Shown here piece after piece: positions 8,747 through 17,336 of a stretch of DNA of 51,815 bases; position 1 is the first letter of the stretch; every line of letters begins with the position of its first letter. The translations under genes were made by a program, and so were the position numbers. Below the pieces are notes generated by a model, which ran no database searches, had not been told where the DNA came from, and worked only from the letters and a program-made list of their open reading frames with translations. This DNA comes from a filamentous cyanobacterium ESFC-1 (lineage in GTDB: Bacteria > Cyanobacteriota > Cyanobacteriia > Cyanobacteriales > Spirulinaceae). The stretch lies in contig KB904821.1 of assembly GCA_000380225.1 (NCBI GenBank), positions 5,226,891 to 5,278,705 on the forward strand, given 5' to 3'.

Positions 8747-9391
8747 CTATTTGCGGCGCTCGTCAAGGATGCGATAAACGTCCCGTAAGTCCACGTTATG
8801 GTGCGCTAGAGCAACGAGAGTATGGTAGAGTAAATCAGCAGCTTCCGAGGCGATCGCGTGGGGTTCATCGTCCTTACAAGCCATCACCACTTCGGCAGCT
8901 TCTTCCCCAATTTTTTTGAGGATTTTGTTATCTCCTCCGGCAAAAAGTTGGCAAGTATAAGAACTTTCATTGGGGTTATCCCGGCGATCGCGAATCGTAT
9001 CGTACAAACCCGATAAAGTATCGGCAGGGGGGGCAAGTTTGCGATCGCTCACTTGATGAAAACAGCTTCTTTCCCCGGTATGACAAGCAATATCGCCAAC
9101 TTGCTCGATAGTGAGTAATATCGCATCGCTATCGCAATCATATCTCAGCGATCGCACCTTTTGAAAATGTCCAGACGTTGCGCCTTTGTGCCATAATTCT
9201 TGACGAGAGCGACTCCAGTACCAAGCCTGCCCAGTTTCGAGGGTTTTTGCCAAAGCTTCACGATTCATCCACGCCATCATCAACACTGTACCATCAAGAT
9301 AATCCTGGGCGATCGCGGCCACCAAGCCTTGAGGATTGTAACGAATTTGGTCGAGGGGAATCGTATTAGTAAAAGATAAAGATTCAGACAT
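8747..9391 (-). CDS. hisIE: Bifunctional phosphoribosyl-AMP cyclohydrolase / phosphoribosyl-ATP pyrophosphatase
   Basis: About 214 aa from the ATG at 9391 (the frame runs on to a TTG at 9415). Steps 2 and 3 of histidine synthesis. The HisI half comes first: [26 protein letters not shown], then the zinc and magnesium region CDSDAILL and CHTGERSCF. The HisE half (from about residue 115) has [26 protein letters not shown] and [13 protein letters not shown]. Both halves look complete. Divergent from birA with a gap of about 115 bp. Confidence 0.96.
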   Translation of the reverse strand: MSESLSFTNTIPLDQIRYNPQGLVAAIAQDYLDGTVLMMAWMNREALAKTLETGQAWYWSRSRQELWHKGATSGHFQKVRSLRYDCDSDAILLTIEQVGDIACHTGERSCFHQVSDRKLAPPADTLSGLYDTIRDRRDNPNESSYTCQLFAGGDNKILKKIGEEAAEVVMACKDDEPHAIASEAADLLYHTLVALAHHNVDLRDVYRILDERRK

Positions 9392-9506
9392 TGAGGTGTT
9401 TTCCAAAGGCAACAAGCAACCTTTTTATTGTAATATTAATAGGGTTATTTTTACCGATTTAAGTCCAATTGCGAGCGATAAATTATTAATTATTAATCAT
9501 CAAAAG

Positions 9507-10292
9507 ATGCCCTTCGATCGCCAAACTTTTAAAACCACCTTAAAGCAACTCACAGCCCTTAACTTTGACCCCGATGAAAGACTGCATTACTTTAACATTA
9601 CCGATTCAACTAACGCTCAATTGTGGCAGATTATAGAAGGCGATCGCCCCCTCCCTCAAATCGCGATCGCCCGCCAACAAACCGCCGGACGAGGACAATG
9701 GGGGAGACAGTGGCTTTCCTCCCAAGGCGGATTATACCTTTCCGTTGCCCTTGCGCCCCACATTCAAGCCTCTCAAGCCCCCCTACTCACCTTTGCGATC
9801 GCCTGGGGAATCGCCACCGCTTTACAACGCTATCAAATCCCCGTCCAACTCAAATGGCCCAACGACTTAATTCTACAAAGCCGTAAACTCGGCGGCATCA
9901 AAACCGAAACCCGCATCAAACAGCAAAAAATCGTCCAAGCCATTGTCGGAGTCGGCATAAACTGGAGCAATCGGGTTCCCGAAAAAGGCATAAATTTACA
10001 AACCTATTCTCAATCTGCCATTCCCAACCTCGAAACCTTGGCTGCGATCGCGGTTTTCGGTATCCTCTCCGGATATCAGCGCCTACAAACCGAAAATGTA
10101 GATGCGGTCTTAACCGCTTACGAGCAACTGCTGTGTTTTCCCCAACGAACCTTAACCCTAAACCATAAATCCGCTACAATCATTGGCGTTGCAGCCACAG
10201 GAGCCTTAAAAATTCGTCTGCAAACCCCCCAAGGGCCCCAAGAAATAAAACGAATGCCTGGGGCGATCGCTTTAGGCTATGATGACTTGTAA
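9507..10292 (+). CDS. birA: Biotin--[acetyl-CoA-carboxylase] ligase
   Basis: 261 aa from the ATG at 9507 (open to 9396, but the upstream part is AT-rich and does not look coding). It attaches biotin to the carrier subunit of acetyl-CoA carboxylase. Catalytic pattern: DSTNAQL, the biotinyl-AMP loop QTAGRGQWGRQW, GGLYLSVAL, LKWPNDLIL, RKLGGIKTE, GVGINW, and a C-terminal beta-barrel ending GALKIRL. No N-terminal helix-turn-helix, so a catalytic-only ligase (class I) rather than a repressor. Several HIP1 sites lie in the gene. Confidence 0.93.
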   Translation: MPFDRQTFKTTLKQLTALNFDPDERLHYFNITDSTNAQLWQIIEGDRPLPQIAIARQQTAGRGQWGRQWLSSQGGLYLSVALAPHIQASQAPLLTFAIAWGIATALQRYQIPVQLKWPNDLILQSRKLGGIKTETRIKQQKIVQAIVGVGINWSNRVPEKGINLQTYSQSAIPNLETLAAIAVFGILSGYQRLQTENVDAVLTAYEQLLCFPQRTLTLNHKSATIIGVAATGALKIRLQTPQGPQEIKRMPGAIALGYDDL

Positions 10293-10402
10293 TTTGAATG
10301 GGTTTGCACTCCGATCTACACAAGCTAAAATCTTTAAATGCTCGTTCTTTACTAAGCCCTAAAATTCAATTTTTACTATTATTTGTGAGTTGTGAGGAAA
10401 AG

Positions 10403-11827
10403 ATGAACAAACCGACCCCCGAAAATCGCTCCCTATTGCGCCTCGTCACTCAGCATCCCGTCGCGATCGCCAGTGTTGCCTTTGTCAGTGGCTTAAGCTT
10501 CTTTAGTAATAACTGGGTCATGGCGCAAACTGACGCTTTCATGGACCCCGTAAGCGTCCCGGCAACTCCGGCTCCGGCTCCCGCCCCTGCGCCTAAAGCA
10601 GCGCCTCCTGCCCCTGCACCCGCTCCAGCCCCCAGAGCTGCTAGTCCTGCTCCTGCACCCGCTCCGGCTCCTGCCCCTGCTCCCAGAGCCGCCAGCCCTG
10701 CTCCTGCACCCGCTCCGGCTCCTGCCCCCGCTCCCAGAGCCGCCAGCCCTGCCCCCGAACCCGCTCCTCAACCAGAATTTTCTGCACCAGCCACACTCAA
10801 CGCACCGAGCGTCAAAGTTCCCAACAACGAACCCGCTTCGAGTATTCCCGAACGCTTAATCGATCGACCTTCTCAACAAGCCCAAGGCGTACAGCCCCAA
10901 ATCCAAATTTTAGATAAAGGCACAAATAACTTCGCTGATAACCTCGGCGGTTCCAACAGTCGCGGCTCTACTCCCGTACAAATTACCGATCGCGCCACAG
11001 GTTGCCGTACCGTCAACGGTCAAGCCTCTGGGAATTGTGGCGGCTCTGGCACGACAGCCCGCAAACCCGCCGCCCCAAAACGATCGGTAGCCGTGAGTGC
11101 CTCTCCCATTCAGCAACGCCGCCAACTGCAAGTCCAACGCCAGGCGATCGCGACTTCCCAGCGACAAGCAGCAGTTTCCCCGCGCACCCAAACTCGCCCC
11201 ACCTCTGGCTCGAAAGTGCAAGCGATTCCCGCCGAACAACTGGCATTTTACCAAAATGCACGACAAGAAGATAAATTACCGGGGAAAACAGCCTTAATCT
11301 TCCCCTTATCGATTCCAGCTAACATTAGCTCTGCCTTTGGCTGGCGCATTCATCCCATCTTGAAAACACGGCGAATGCACGCTGGCACCGATATTAGCGC
11401 CCCCACCGGGACTCCCGTATTAGCCGCTTATTCCGGTCAAGTCGCGATCGCGGGGAACGTTGGCGGTTATGGTTTAATGGTGACCCTGCGCCACGAAAAC
11501 AACCAACAAGAATCCCGTTACGCCCACCTCTCCGAAATTTTCGTCGAACCCGGCCAACAAGTCGAACAAGGTCAAATCATCGGTTTAGTGGGCAGCACCG
11601 GCTTATCCACCGGGCCGCACCTCCACTTTGAATGGCGACACCTCATGCCCTCCGGTTGGGTCGCAGTAGACGCAGGAATACACCTCGAAGCGGCCATGCA
11701 AAACCTGCTCGCCGCCATGGAACAAACCGAATTAGGTGAAGTTCTCGAACCCCATGAGGAGTTACAACTCACCTTTGACATCGAACCCCGTTCAGAAACC
11801 ATCGCCACTCAACCGCAAGAAGAATAA
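10403..11827 (+). CDS. Secreted M23 (LytM) peptidase with Ala-Pro repeat linker
   Basis: 474 aa from the ATG at 10403, which has GAGGAAAAG before it; an upstream in-frame start at 10298 lacks this. It opens with a membrane-targeting stretch (HPVAIASVAFVSGLSFF...AQ). A low-complexity Ala-Pro region holds near-exact copies of a 17-residue unit beginning RAASP. A Ser/Gln/Arg-rich linker follows. The C-terminal M23 domain is complete: SAFGWRIHP, MHAGTDISAP (metal His and Asp), VTLRHENN, and GPHLHFEW (catalytic HxH). The family cuts or binds peptidoglycan cross-bridges in the periplasm. The linker probably spans part of the cell wall. Confidence 0.9.
   Translation: MNKPTPENRSLLRLVTQHPVAIASVAFVSGLSFFSNNWVMAQTDAFMDPVSVPATPAPAPAPAPKAAPPAPAPAPAPRAASPAPAPAPAPAPAPRAASPAPAPAPAPAPAPRAASPAPEPAPQPEFSAPATLNAPSVKVPNNEPASSIPERLIDRPSQQAQGVQPQIQILDKGTNNFADNLGGSNSRGSTPVQITDRATGCRTVNGQASGNCGGSGTTARKPAAPKRSVAVSASPIQQRRQLQVQRQAIATSQRQAAVSPRTQTRPTSGSKVQAIPAEQLAFYQNARQEDKLPGKTALIFPLSIPANISSAFGWRIHPILKTRRMHAGTDISAPTGTPVLAAYSGQVAIAGNVGGYGLMVTLRHENNQQESRYAHLSEIFVEPGQQVEQGQIIGLVGSTGLSTGPHLHFEWRHLMPSGWVAVDAGIHLEAAMQNLLAAMEQTELGEVLEPHEELQLTFDIEPRSETIATQPQEE
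10565..10770 (+). repeat. Intragenic Ala-Pro-coding tandem repeat
   Basis: A 51-bp unit coding RAASP followed by six Ala-Pro pairs is repeated nearly identically twice, with shorter flanking copies. The bases are also near identical (GCTCCTGCACCCGCTCCGGC recurs), which points to recent slippage or recombination rather than codon-level constraint alone. Confidence 0.8.
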
Positions 11828-11830
11828 GAG

Positions 11831-11893
11831 GGTCATTGGTCATTGGTCATTGGTCATTGGTCATTGGTCATTGGTCATTGGTCATTGGTCATT
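11831..11893. repeat. Heptanucleotide tandem array (GTCATTG)
   Basis: About nine head-to-tail copies of GTCATTG right after the M23 gene stop, running into a TAGGGGCGGGGTTTCCCC palindrome. This is the short tandemly repeated repetitive (STRR) type known from cyanobacteria. Confidence 0.9.
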
Positions 11894-11894
11894 T

Positions 11895-11917
11895 GTAGGG
11901 GCGGGGTTTCCCCGTCC
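11895..11917 (+). repeat. Dispersed palindromic repeat, copy 1
   Basis: Contains TAGGGGCGGGGTTTCCCC; the GGGG...CCCC arms flank TTT. It directly follows the heptamer array. Confidence 0.85.
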
Positions 11918-12239
11918 ACCCCTGTCAAGGTGTGATTTTCTGACCAGAGAATCAGCCTCAAAGCCGCTTTTTTGGGGTCATTTACGCTCACATTGTTAAA
12001 ACTTGGTAACAGATAGCACACCTGTTGCACAGTTCTTTTCTTCCCCCTCCTCCCCCTCTTCCCACTCCTCCCCCTCTCAAACCAGTAAAACTCAAGCGAA
12101 GTCTAGAACCTTGGTAGGGGCGGGGTTTCCCCGTCCAATTTTTTGCCCTCACCCCAAACCCCTCTCCCAAATAGTAGGGCGAGGGGCGATCGCGCTCATC
12201 AAGAAAAATTGGGTCTGAAACCCCGTCCTGTCTTGCCGA
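11918..12239. other. Non-coding repeat-rich stretch
   Basis: No gene is supported. It holds a pyrimidine-rich run (12030-12080), palindromic repeat copy 2 (12114-12136) and a CCCTCACCCCAAACCCCTCTCCC segment (about 12146-12170) whose inverted copy is near 23135-23177. Open frames here are low-complexity and have no start signals. Confidence 0.7.
12114..12136 (+). repeat. Dispersed palindromic repeat, copy 2
   Basis: Second TAGGGGCGGGGTTTCCCC unit, followed by GTCCAATTTTT. Confidence 0.85.
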
Positions 12240-12315
12240 GCTACAAGGTGCTACTCGCGCTACAAGGTGCTACTCGCGCTACAAGGTGCTACTCGCGCTA
12301 CAAGGTGCTACTCGC
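12240..12315. repeat. Tandem array, 19-bp unit x4
   Basis: Four exact head-to-tail copies of GCTACAAGGTGCTACTCGC, with no spacers. No similarity to coding sequence or to the heptamer arrays. Confidence 0.95.
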
Positions 12316-12329
12316 GCATTCCCTTGCGC

Positions 12330-12420
12330 CTTACGGCGGCGCGGGGTCGCTCGTCTTACGGCGGCGCGGGGTCGCTCGTCTTACGGCGGCGCGGGGTCGC
12401 TCGTCTTACGGCGGCGCGGG
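12330..12420. repeat. Tandem array, 25-bp unit x3.6
   Basis: Three exact copies of a unit starting CTTACGGCGGCGCGGGG and ending TCGCTCGT, then a partial copy ending in GCGGGGACGG. Much more GC-rich than its surroundings. It lies just upstream of the second tnpB. Confidence 0.95.
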
Positions 12421-12502
12421 GACGGGCGCGCTTCAAGGACGGCTTTAGACTTTAATCGTAACACCGAACTACTTTTACAGGAATTATGCTATAATGTGAA
12501 GC

Positions 12503-13669
12503 ATGGAAAAAGCTTATTCTTACCGTTTTTACCCAACTCCCGAGCAAGAGTCGCTTCTGCGGCGCACTTTGGGCTGTGTAAGATTGGTTTACAATAAAGC
12601 ACTCCATGAACGAACTCAGGCTTGGTACGAAAGTCAACGTAGGATTGGGTATAGTCAAACTTCCTCAATGCTTACTGCTTGGAAGAAAGAGTCGGAACTC
12701 GACTTTTTGAACGAAGTCAGTTGCGTCCCTTTGCAACAGGGTTTAAGACATTTACAAACAGCTTTTAGTAATTTCTGGGCAGGACGTACTAAATACCCTA
12801 ACTTCAAGAAAAAACACCAGGGAGGCAGTGCGGAGTTTAGCAAGTCGGCGTTTAAATACAGAAACGGTCAAATCTACTTAGCTAAATGTAAAGAACCCTT
12901 AGATATTCGATGGTCAAGACCAATCCCAGAAGGCTGTGAGCCAAGTACCGTAACAATTAGATTACACCCTTCGGGACGCTGGCACATCTCTATTCGGTTT
13001 GATGACCCGACAATCAAACCTTTACCCGTAACTGATAAAGCGATAGGCATTGATTTAGGTATTAATAGCTTAGTTACTACCAGTGATGGTAATAAAGTAT
13101 CCAATCCCAAACACCTGAAAAAGTATTATCGGAAACTCAGACGGGCGCACAAAAACCTTTCTCGCAAAGAAAAAGGGTCAAAGAATCGGGAGAAAGCCCG
13201 CAGAAAGGTAGCCCGGATTCACGCCCAGATTACCGATACGCGAAAAGACCATCTACACAAGCTAACGACTCAACTCGTTCGTGAAAACCAAACGATTGTG
13301 GTTGAGGACTTGGCTGTAAAAAACATGGTTAAAAACCGAAAACTCGCTCAAGCGATTTCCGATGCGAGTTGGGGTGAAATCACGCGACAACTTGCCTATA
13401 AATGTCGTTGGTATGGGAGAACTTATATCGAAATCGATAGGTGGTTCCCTAGTTCCAAGCGATGTAGTAATTGTGGGCATATTGTCCAGAAAATGCCGTT
13501 AAATATCCGAGAATGGGATTGTCCTGAGTGCGGGACTTGCCATGACCGGGATATTAACGCCTCTAAGAACATTTTGGCCGCAGGGCTTGCGGTGTCAGTC
13601 TGTGGAGCGAGTGTGAGACCCGAACAGAGTAAGTCTGTGAAGCCAACTGCTATGAAGCTCCAAACCTAA
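12503..13669 (+). CDS. tnpB: TnpB RNA-guided nuclease, solo IS200/IS605-type element
   Basis: 388 aa and intact. It starts YSYRFYPTPEQESLLRRTLG, the usual TnpB N-terminus. RuvC residues D184 (GIDLGINSL), E268 (VVEDLAVKNM) and the terminal HDRDINASKNIL are all present, with zinc finger Cys 321, 324, 340 and 343. No tnpA is nearby, so it is a solo-tnpB element that needs a transposase in trans or is immobile. A TATAAT at 12490-12495 lies only 8 bases before the ATG, so any leader would be very short. Guide use is inferred from the family. Confidence 0.93.
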   Translation: MEKAYSYRFYPTPEQESLLRRTLGCVRLVYNKALHERTQAWYESQRRIGYSQTSSMLTAWKKESELDFLNEVSCVPLQQGLRHLQTAFSNFWAGRTKYPNFKKKHQGGSAEFSKSAFKYRNGQIYLAKCKEPLDIRWSRPIPEGCEPSTVTIRLHPSGRWHISIRFDDPTIKPLPVTDKAIGIDLGINSLVTTSDGNKVSNPKHLKKYYRKLRRAHKNLSRKEKGSKNREKARRKVARIHAQITDTRKDHLHKLTTQLVRENQTIVVEDLAVKNMVKNRKLAQAISDASWGEITRQLAYKCRWYGRTYIEIDRWFPSSKRCSNCGHIVQKMPLNIREWDCPECGTCHDRDINASKNILAAGLAVSVCGASVRPEQSKSVKPTAMKLQT

Positions 13670-13718
13670 ATCGTGAGGTTTAGGAATCCCCGTCCGTTTA
13701 CGGCGGGGAGGATGTCAA
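13590..13718 (+). mobile_element. Right end / omega RNA region of the second tnpB element
   Basis: The 3' part of tnpB and the following bases end in a stem CCCCG-T-CCG-TTTA-CGG-CGGGG (13688-13708), then GAGGATGTCAA. A hairpin followed by TCAA (13715-13718) is the classic right cleavage site of IS200/IS605 elements. By analogy the guide would start at 13719 (CCCATCCTCTAAGC...). Confidence 0.65.
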
Positions 13719-13727
13719 CCCATCCTC

Positions 13728-14033
13728 TAAGCAACAAATATTAGGTCTGAGTATCCCAACCCGCCGGGAGACTATCAATTTCTTCGAGCAAAAAATTACC
13801 ATTTACGCAAATTCGAGGCTTTAAATCTCCCTCAATCTCAAGCAGTGTATCAGTTTCTCACTTTCATCTGCCAGTACGGTGACACTTTCGATCAAGAGAC
13901 AGCCCATTCCGCCTTAAAAAAATATTGGGGCAAGTTTGCACCGCCTCCCACCGACAACGCCTCTCAACTCCTCTACTATTTTTTTATTTTTCGAGGTCTT
14001 TTTTTTGGGTCATGGCTTATTCAAGGGCAATAA
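13728..14033 (+). pseudogene. 3' remnant of an unknown gene, cut at the tnpB element end
   Basis: Right after the element end, one frame stays open from an in-frame stop near 13728 to a TAG-free run ending at 14033, about 100 codons. It reads as a plausible soluble protein: YPNPPGDYQFLRAKNYHLRK, then SQAVYQFLTFICQYGDTFDQ, then AHSALKKYWGKF. It lacks a proper start (only an internal GTG at 13845), and no matching 5' half lies before the element. This is best read as the tail of a gene broken by insertion or deletion. Family not recognised; a DUF6714-like tail is only a guess. Confidence 0.45.
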
Positions 14034-14097
14034 CCGATGGTGTAAGAAAGTGTAGAACGAAGTGAAACCCAACAACCAACAACTTTCCCCTGCGGTG

Positions 14098-14715
14098 CTA
14101 CGGCAAAGGCGGTAAAGGCGGCAGCAAAGGTTGATCGGGCTGAGACGGCAGAGAAGGAAACGGGGCGGGTAAGCCCGGTAAACTCGGATTGTCCGGTGCT
14201 AACTCTGGCGTTTCTTCTAATGCCTCGGCGGGTTCATCGGCCGGGGCTTCTGGCGTAATGGTCGGACTGGGGGAAGGAGTGTCTTCGATGCCGAGCAACA
14301 GATTAGCATTGGTGTAATACTTGGCCCAACGCTGGGGATCGGGGAAAGCTTGCCAATTACGGCGATTGACTTCTAGCTTTAAAATCGGCACCACCGCGCC
14401 ATTATTTTGACCCAATACCGTCACAATAACGCTGGTGGTAAGGATGCTTTGGTCAAAACTGCGCTGGGTGGCGGCTCTGGCGATGTTTTCGGCGCGGGTC
14501 AGCAAGTTTTGATAGGTTTCGTCATTTTCCCGCACAATTGGGATAGCAACTCGCTGGATTTCCGCTTGTACGACAGTGGGCGCGATCGCGCTGATGGCCA
14601 TCCAAGTCAAACCCGCCGCCGCCAAACGTCCTGAAAAAGCCCCAGAAAAGGGCAACCGCAACGTTAAACCCAGCCAAGTTGAACCCCGTGCCACAATATG
14701 ATGAAATTTAGACAT
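14098..14715 (-). CDS. Secreted protein with Pro-rich C-terminus
   Basis: 205 aa, not recognised. Residues 1-51 hold a long signal-type region (hydrophobic LAAAGLTWMAISAIAPTVVQA). Residues 52-145 form a compact domain (IPIVRENDETYQNLLTRAENIARAA..., then SVIVTVLGQNNGAVVPILKLEV). The last 60 residues are Pro, Glu and Leu rich (PSLPGLPAPFPSLPSQP), typical of a flexible linker. It is probably periplasmic. Divergent from the caspase-like gene, with a 136-bp gap. Confidence 0.65.
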   Translation of the reverse strand: MSKFHHIVARGSTWLGLTLRLPFSGAFSGRLAAAGLTWMAISAIAPTVVQAEIQRVAIPIVRENDETYQNLLTRAENIARAATQRSFDQSILTTSVIVTVLGQNNGAVVPILKLEVNRRNWQAFPDPQRWAKYYTNANLLLGIEDTPSPSPTITPEAPADEPAEALEETPELAPDNPSLPGLPAPFPSLPSQPDQPLLPPLPPLP

Positions 14716-14851
14716 AATTTTTCAAAAATTTTCGACTTGACAGCAACAAAGAACCCCAGAAAACCTATAGACTAATGGGTGTTATCGTCTGTGTTCTCCT
14801 CATTCGTTCGTTAATAGCAGTTCAACCTACTCAATCCAAGGGCGGCGCTTT

Positions 14852-16657
14852 ATGGCTAATTACAGTTCCCTCACCATCGGTATTAATCGTTATGAGCATA
14901 CTCAACCTTTGAGCTTTGCTCAAGCCGATGCTCAAGCAATTTGGCAATATATGGTGGGAGAAGCCAAAGTCCCGCCGTCTCAAAGCTTGTTACTCACTGA
15001 TGCTTCCGCTTGGATCGAAGACCGCTCCACCACCCCGACTCAAGAAAATATCCTTAAATGGTTAACCCCAGAAAAGTCAAGTCAAATCAAGCCTTGGCTG
15101 TGGTTTTTCTTTAGCGGTTATGGGGTGAGTTGGCAAGGACAGGATTATTTGCTGCCCATTGACGGCGATCCGGCAGATATTCCCGGTACAGGGATTCTCA
15201 TAGAGACGGTGTTTGAGCAGTTGCGACAACAACAAGCCGATAACATTTTAGTTCTTCTCGATATTAACCGTTCCCCTGGCATTTTGGCTGAAGAAGCAGT
15301 GGGGGGCGATACCTTAGAATTAGCCAAAAAATACGGGATTGCCGTGGTGTTATCCAGTCAACTCACAGAAACCTCCCACGAAGCAACCGGCCTCGGTCAT
15401 GGGATGTTTGCGGCGGCTTTACTCGAAGCTTTGCGGTATTATCAACGGGATGTGACCCTCGAAAAACTCGAACAATATCTGCGCGATCGCGTCCCAGAAT
15501 TATGCGAACATCATTGGCGACCCAAACAAGAACCCTTATTCGCCATTCCCACCACCCTCGATCGCACCTCACCCATTCTACCCAGTGAAACCCTTGATTG
15601 GGAAATGGCCGCCGTGAGTGCCGCCGTCATCGAAAACCACAACGGCAACGGCAATGGTAAAGCGGCCGCCGCTCAAATCACCACCTCTGCCCCCATTGTG
15701 CGGCCAAGCCAGCCGTTAGTACCGCCTAATCCGCCCGAAAAGCCAGAAAATGGCAATTCAGACCCAAAAACCCCAGAATCCGGTACGAACGAGCCAGAAC
15801 CTACCGCAGCCTCAACCAACGATCGCCCCCCCGCGCTCCAAAAATGGTTAGCTGTTGGCGGTGGCTTATTTATCCTGTTGATGTTGTTGGCATGGCTGTT
15901 GAATAACCTCCCCAGTGGGGAAGTCAGCGATCCAGTTGTTTTAGAAGACGGTGCGTCCCCCTCAGAACAACCGCCTCTCGCCGTCACAGAAAGCCCAAGC
16001 GCTCCCGAAACCACCACTTCTACCCCATCCCCAACAACTCAAACTACACCTGTTTCCCCAACGGCTGATCAAGACGGTCAAGAAATATTAGTACGAGCAA
16101 GAAGTTATATTCGCAATTATCAAGCTTCCGAATTAAAGCGGGCAATCCTAGCAGCCCGTCAAGTCCCGGCCAATTCCCGCTATTACCCAGAAGCCCAACG
16201 CACGATTACCACCTGGAGTTTAATGATTGTTGACATCGCCAGGGGTCGAGCCAATAATGGTGATTTTAAAGGCGCGATCGCGGCAGCAAGTTTAATCGAT
16301 CCCACCGAAGATCGTATCCACACCCTCGCCAATCAGCGCATTGAGCAATGGAAACGCCAAGTGCTGCAACAAGAGAAAAACCAAAGCACCATTCAAGCCG
16401 CCAAGCAACTCATTCGCTTTACCCAAGCATCTTCCTACAGCAAAGGAATTGTGACCCTCCGCCAAGTCCCCGTTGGTCAACCCGGTTACGCCGAAGCCCG
16501 CAAACTGATTAACATCTGGAGTCGCCAAATTTACCTGATTGCCAACTCCCGCGCCGCCAGAGGGAATTTAGCCCAAGCCATCGAAACCGCCAAGTTAGTT
16601 CCCCAAGATACGCCATCTTATCAAGCCGCCCAAGACGCGATCGCTCGGTGGCAATAG
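14852..16657 (+). CDS. Pseudo-orthocaspase (caspase-fold protein lacking the His-Cys dyad)
   Basis: 601 aa. The N-terminal 230 residues have the caspase p20 pattern (LTIGINRYEH, LSFAQADAQA, FFFSGYGVSW, YLLPIDGDP, ILVLLDINRSPG). The catalytic His of SGHG is Tyr (Y90) and the catalytic Cys of DACHS is Asn (N139). Tyr/Asn replacements are a known class of inactive cyanobacterial orthocaspase. A Pro-rich linker leads to one membrane helix (about 332-352), a Ser/Thr/Pro linker, and four imperfect helical repeats (for example AILAARQVPANSRYYPEAQ and AIETAKLVPQDTPSYQAAQ). So it is probably a membrane-tethered, non-proteolytic scaffold or decoy. Binding partners are unknown. Confidence 0.88.
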   Translation: MANYSSLTIGINRYEHTQPLSFAQADAQAIWQYMVGEAKVPPSQSLLLTDASAWIEDRSTTPTQENILKWLTPEKSSQIKPWLWFFFSGYGVSWQGQDYLLPIDGDPADIPGTGILIETVFEQLRQQQADNILVLLDINRSPGILAEEAVGGDTLELAKKYGIAVVLSSQLTETSHEATGLGHGMFAAALLEALRYYQRDVTLEKLEQYLRDRVPELCEHHWRPKQEPLFAIPTTLDRTSPILPSETLDWEMAAVSAAVIENHNGNGNGKAAAAQITTSAPIVRPSQPLVPPNPPEKPENGNSDPKTPESGTNEPEPTAASTNDRPPALQKWLAVGGGLFILLMLLAWLLNNLPSGEVSDPVVLEDGASPSEQPPLAVTESPSAPETTTSTPSPTTQTTPVSPTADQDGQEILVRARSYIRNYQASELKRAILAARQVPANSRYYPEAQRTITTWSLMIVDIARGRANNGDFKGAIAAASLIDPTEDRIHTLANQRIEQWKRQVLQQEKNQSTIQAAKQLIRFTQASSYSKGIVTLRQVPVGQPGYAEARKLINIWSRQIYLIANSRAARGNLAQAIETAKLVPQDTPSYQAAQDAIARWQ

Positions 16658-16658
16658 G

Positions 16659-16964
16659 CTTTTCAGTAATCAGTAATCAGTTTTTTGGGCAGCTTTTTTC
16701 AGTAATCAGTAATCAGTTTTTGGGCAGTAGGGGGTTTCTTCAGTCATCAGTTATCAGTTATCACCTAATCAGTGTTTTGGGCAGTCGGCTTGTAGGGGCG
16801 GGGTTTCCCCGCCCAATAACCAATAACCAATAACCAACAACCAATAACCAATAACCAATAACCAATAACCAATAACCAATAACCAATAACCAATAACCAA
16901 TAACCAATAACCAATAACCAACAACCAATAACCAACAACCAACAACCAATAACCAATAACCAAA
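16659..16964. repeat. Heptamer-rich intergenic block incl. AATAACC array and palindromic copy 3
   Basis: A 33-bp phrase (TTTTCAGTAATCAGTAATCAG... ending TTGGGCAG) occurs at 16659 and again near 16697. Palindromic copy 3 (16792-16814) follows, then about 21 head-to-tail copies of AATAACC (16814-16963) with a few single-base variants, up to the stop of the DUF2237 gene. Open frames across the array are repeat artefacts. Confidence 0.9.
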
Positions 16965-17336
16965 CTACTCAACCGCGTGAGCCTTCAAATCAGCCAAATC
17001 CAAATACTCCAAAGTCAAAGCATGAGTCGATTCTAGACGCACCGGAGGAGCCATACCCGCATCGAGGGCTTCCTTCCAACGCAGCGCACACAAACACCAA
17101 CAATCCCCCGGTTTCAGCCCCGGAAAATTGAACATTGGCCGCGGCGTAATTAAATCATTACCCTTGGCTTTAGAAAAATCCAGAAACTCCTGACTCACTT
17201 GAGCGCAAACCGTATGGGCCCCACTATCCCCCGATCCCGTATTACACGATCCATCCCGATAATACCCAGTCATGGGGTCAGTGCAACACACTTGTAGATC
17301 GCTACCTAAAACATTTTTCGCTTTTGATGCAGACAT
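16965..17336 (-). CDS. DUF2237 family protein
   Basis: 123 aa, the family's usual size. It matches DUF2237: AKNVLGSDLQVCCTDPMTGYYRDGSC, then GAHTVCAQVSQEFLDFSKAKGNDL and CWCLCALRWKEA, with a conserved Cys set (C17/C18, C31, C44 and the CWCLC cluster). The cysteines could bind metal or be redox-active; the function is unknown. The stop abuts the AATAACC array. Confidence 0.9.
   Translation of the reverse strand: MSASKAKNVLGSDLQVCCTDPMTGYYRDGSCNTGSGDSGAHTVCAQVSQEFLDFSKAKGNDLITPRPMFNFPGLKPGDCWCLCALRWKEALDAGMAPPVRLESTHALTLEYLDLADLKAHAVE

Noticed and set aside
10493-10771. 92-codon minus-strand frame rich in Gly, Arg and Ser
   Set aside because: Shadow of the Ala-Pro repeat in the M23 gene.
12240-12420. 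Possible CRISPR array
   Set aside because: Repeats are head to tail with no spacers, and there are no cas genes.
11988-12597. Several overlapping open frames of 60-100 codons on both strands
   Set aside because: They run through the tandem arrays and palindromes, give low-complexity peptides (RRRGVARLTAARGR type) and have no start signals.
14737-14771. TTGACA and TATAGA as a promoter for the caspase-like gene
   Set aside because: The gap of 23 bases is too long for a normal sigma-70 type promoter.
16761-16972. Three open frames with a WLLVIGYWLLVIGY-type product
   Set aside because: Pure translation of the AATAACC heptamer array in three frames.
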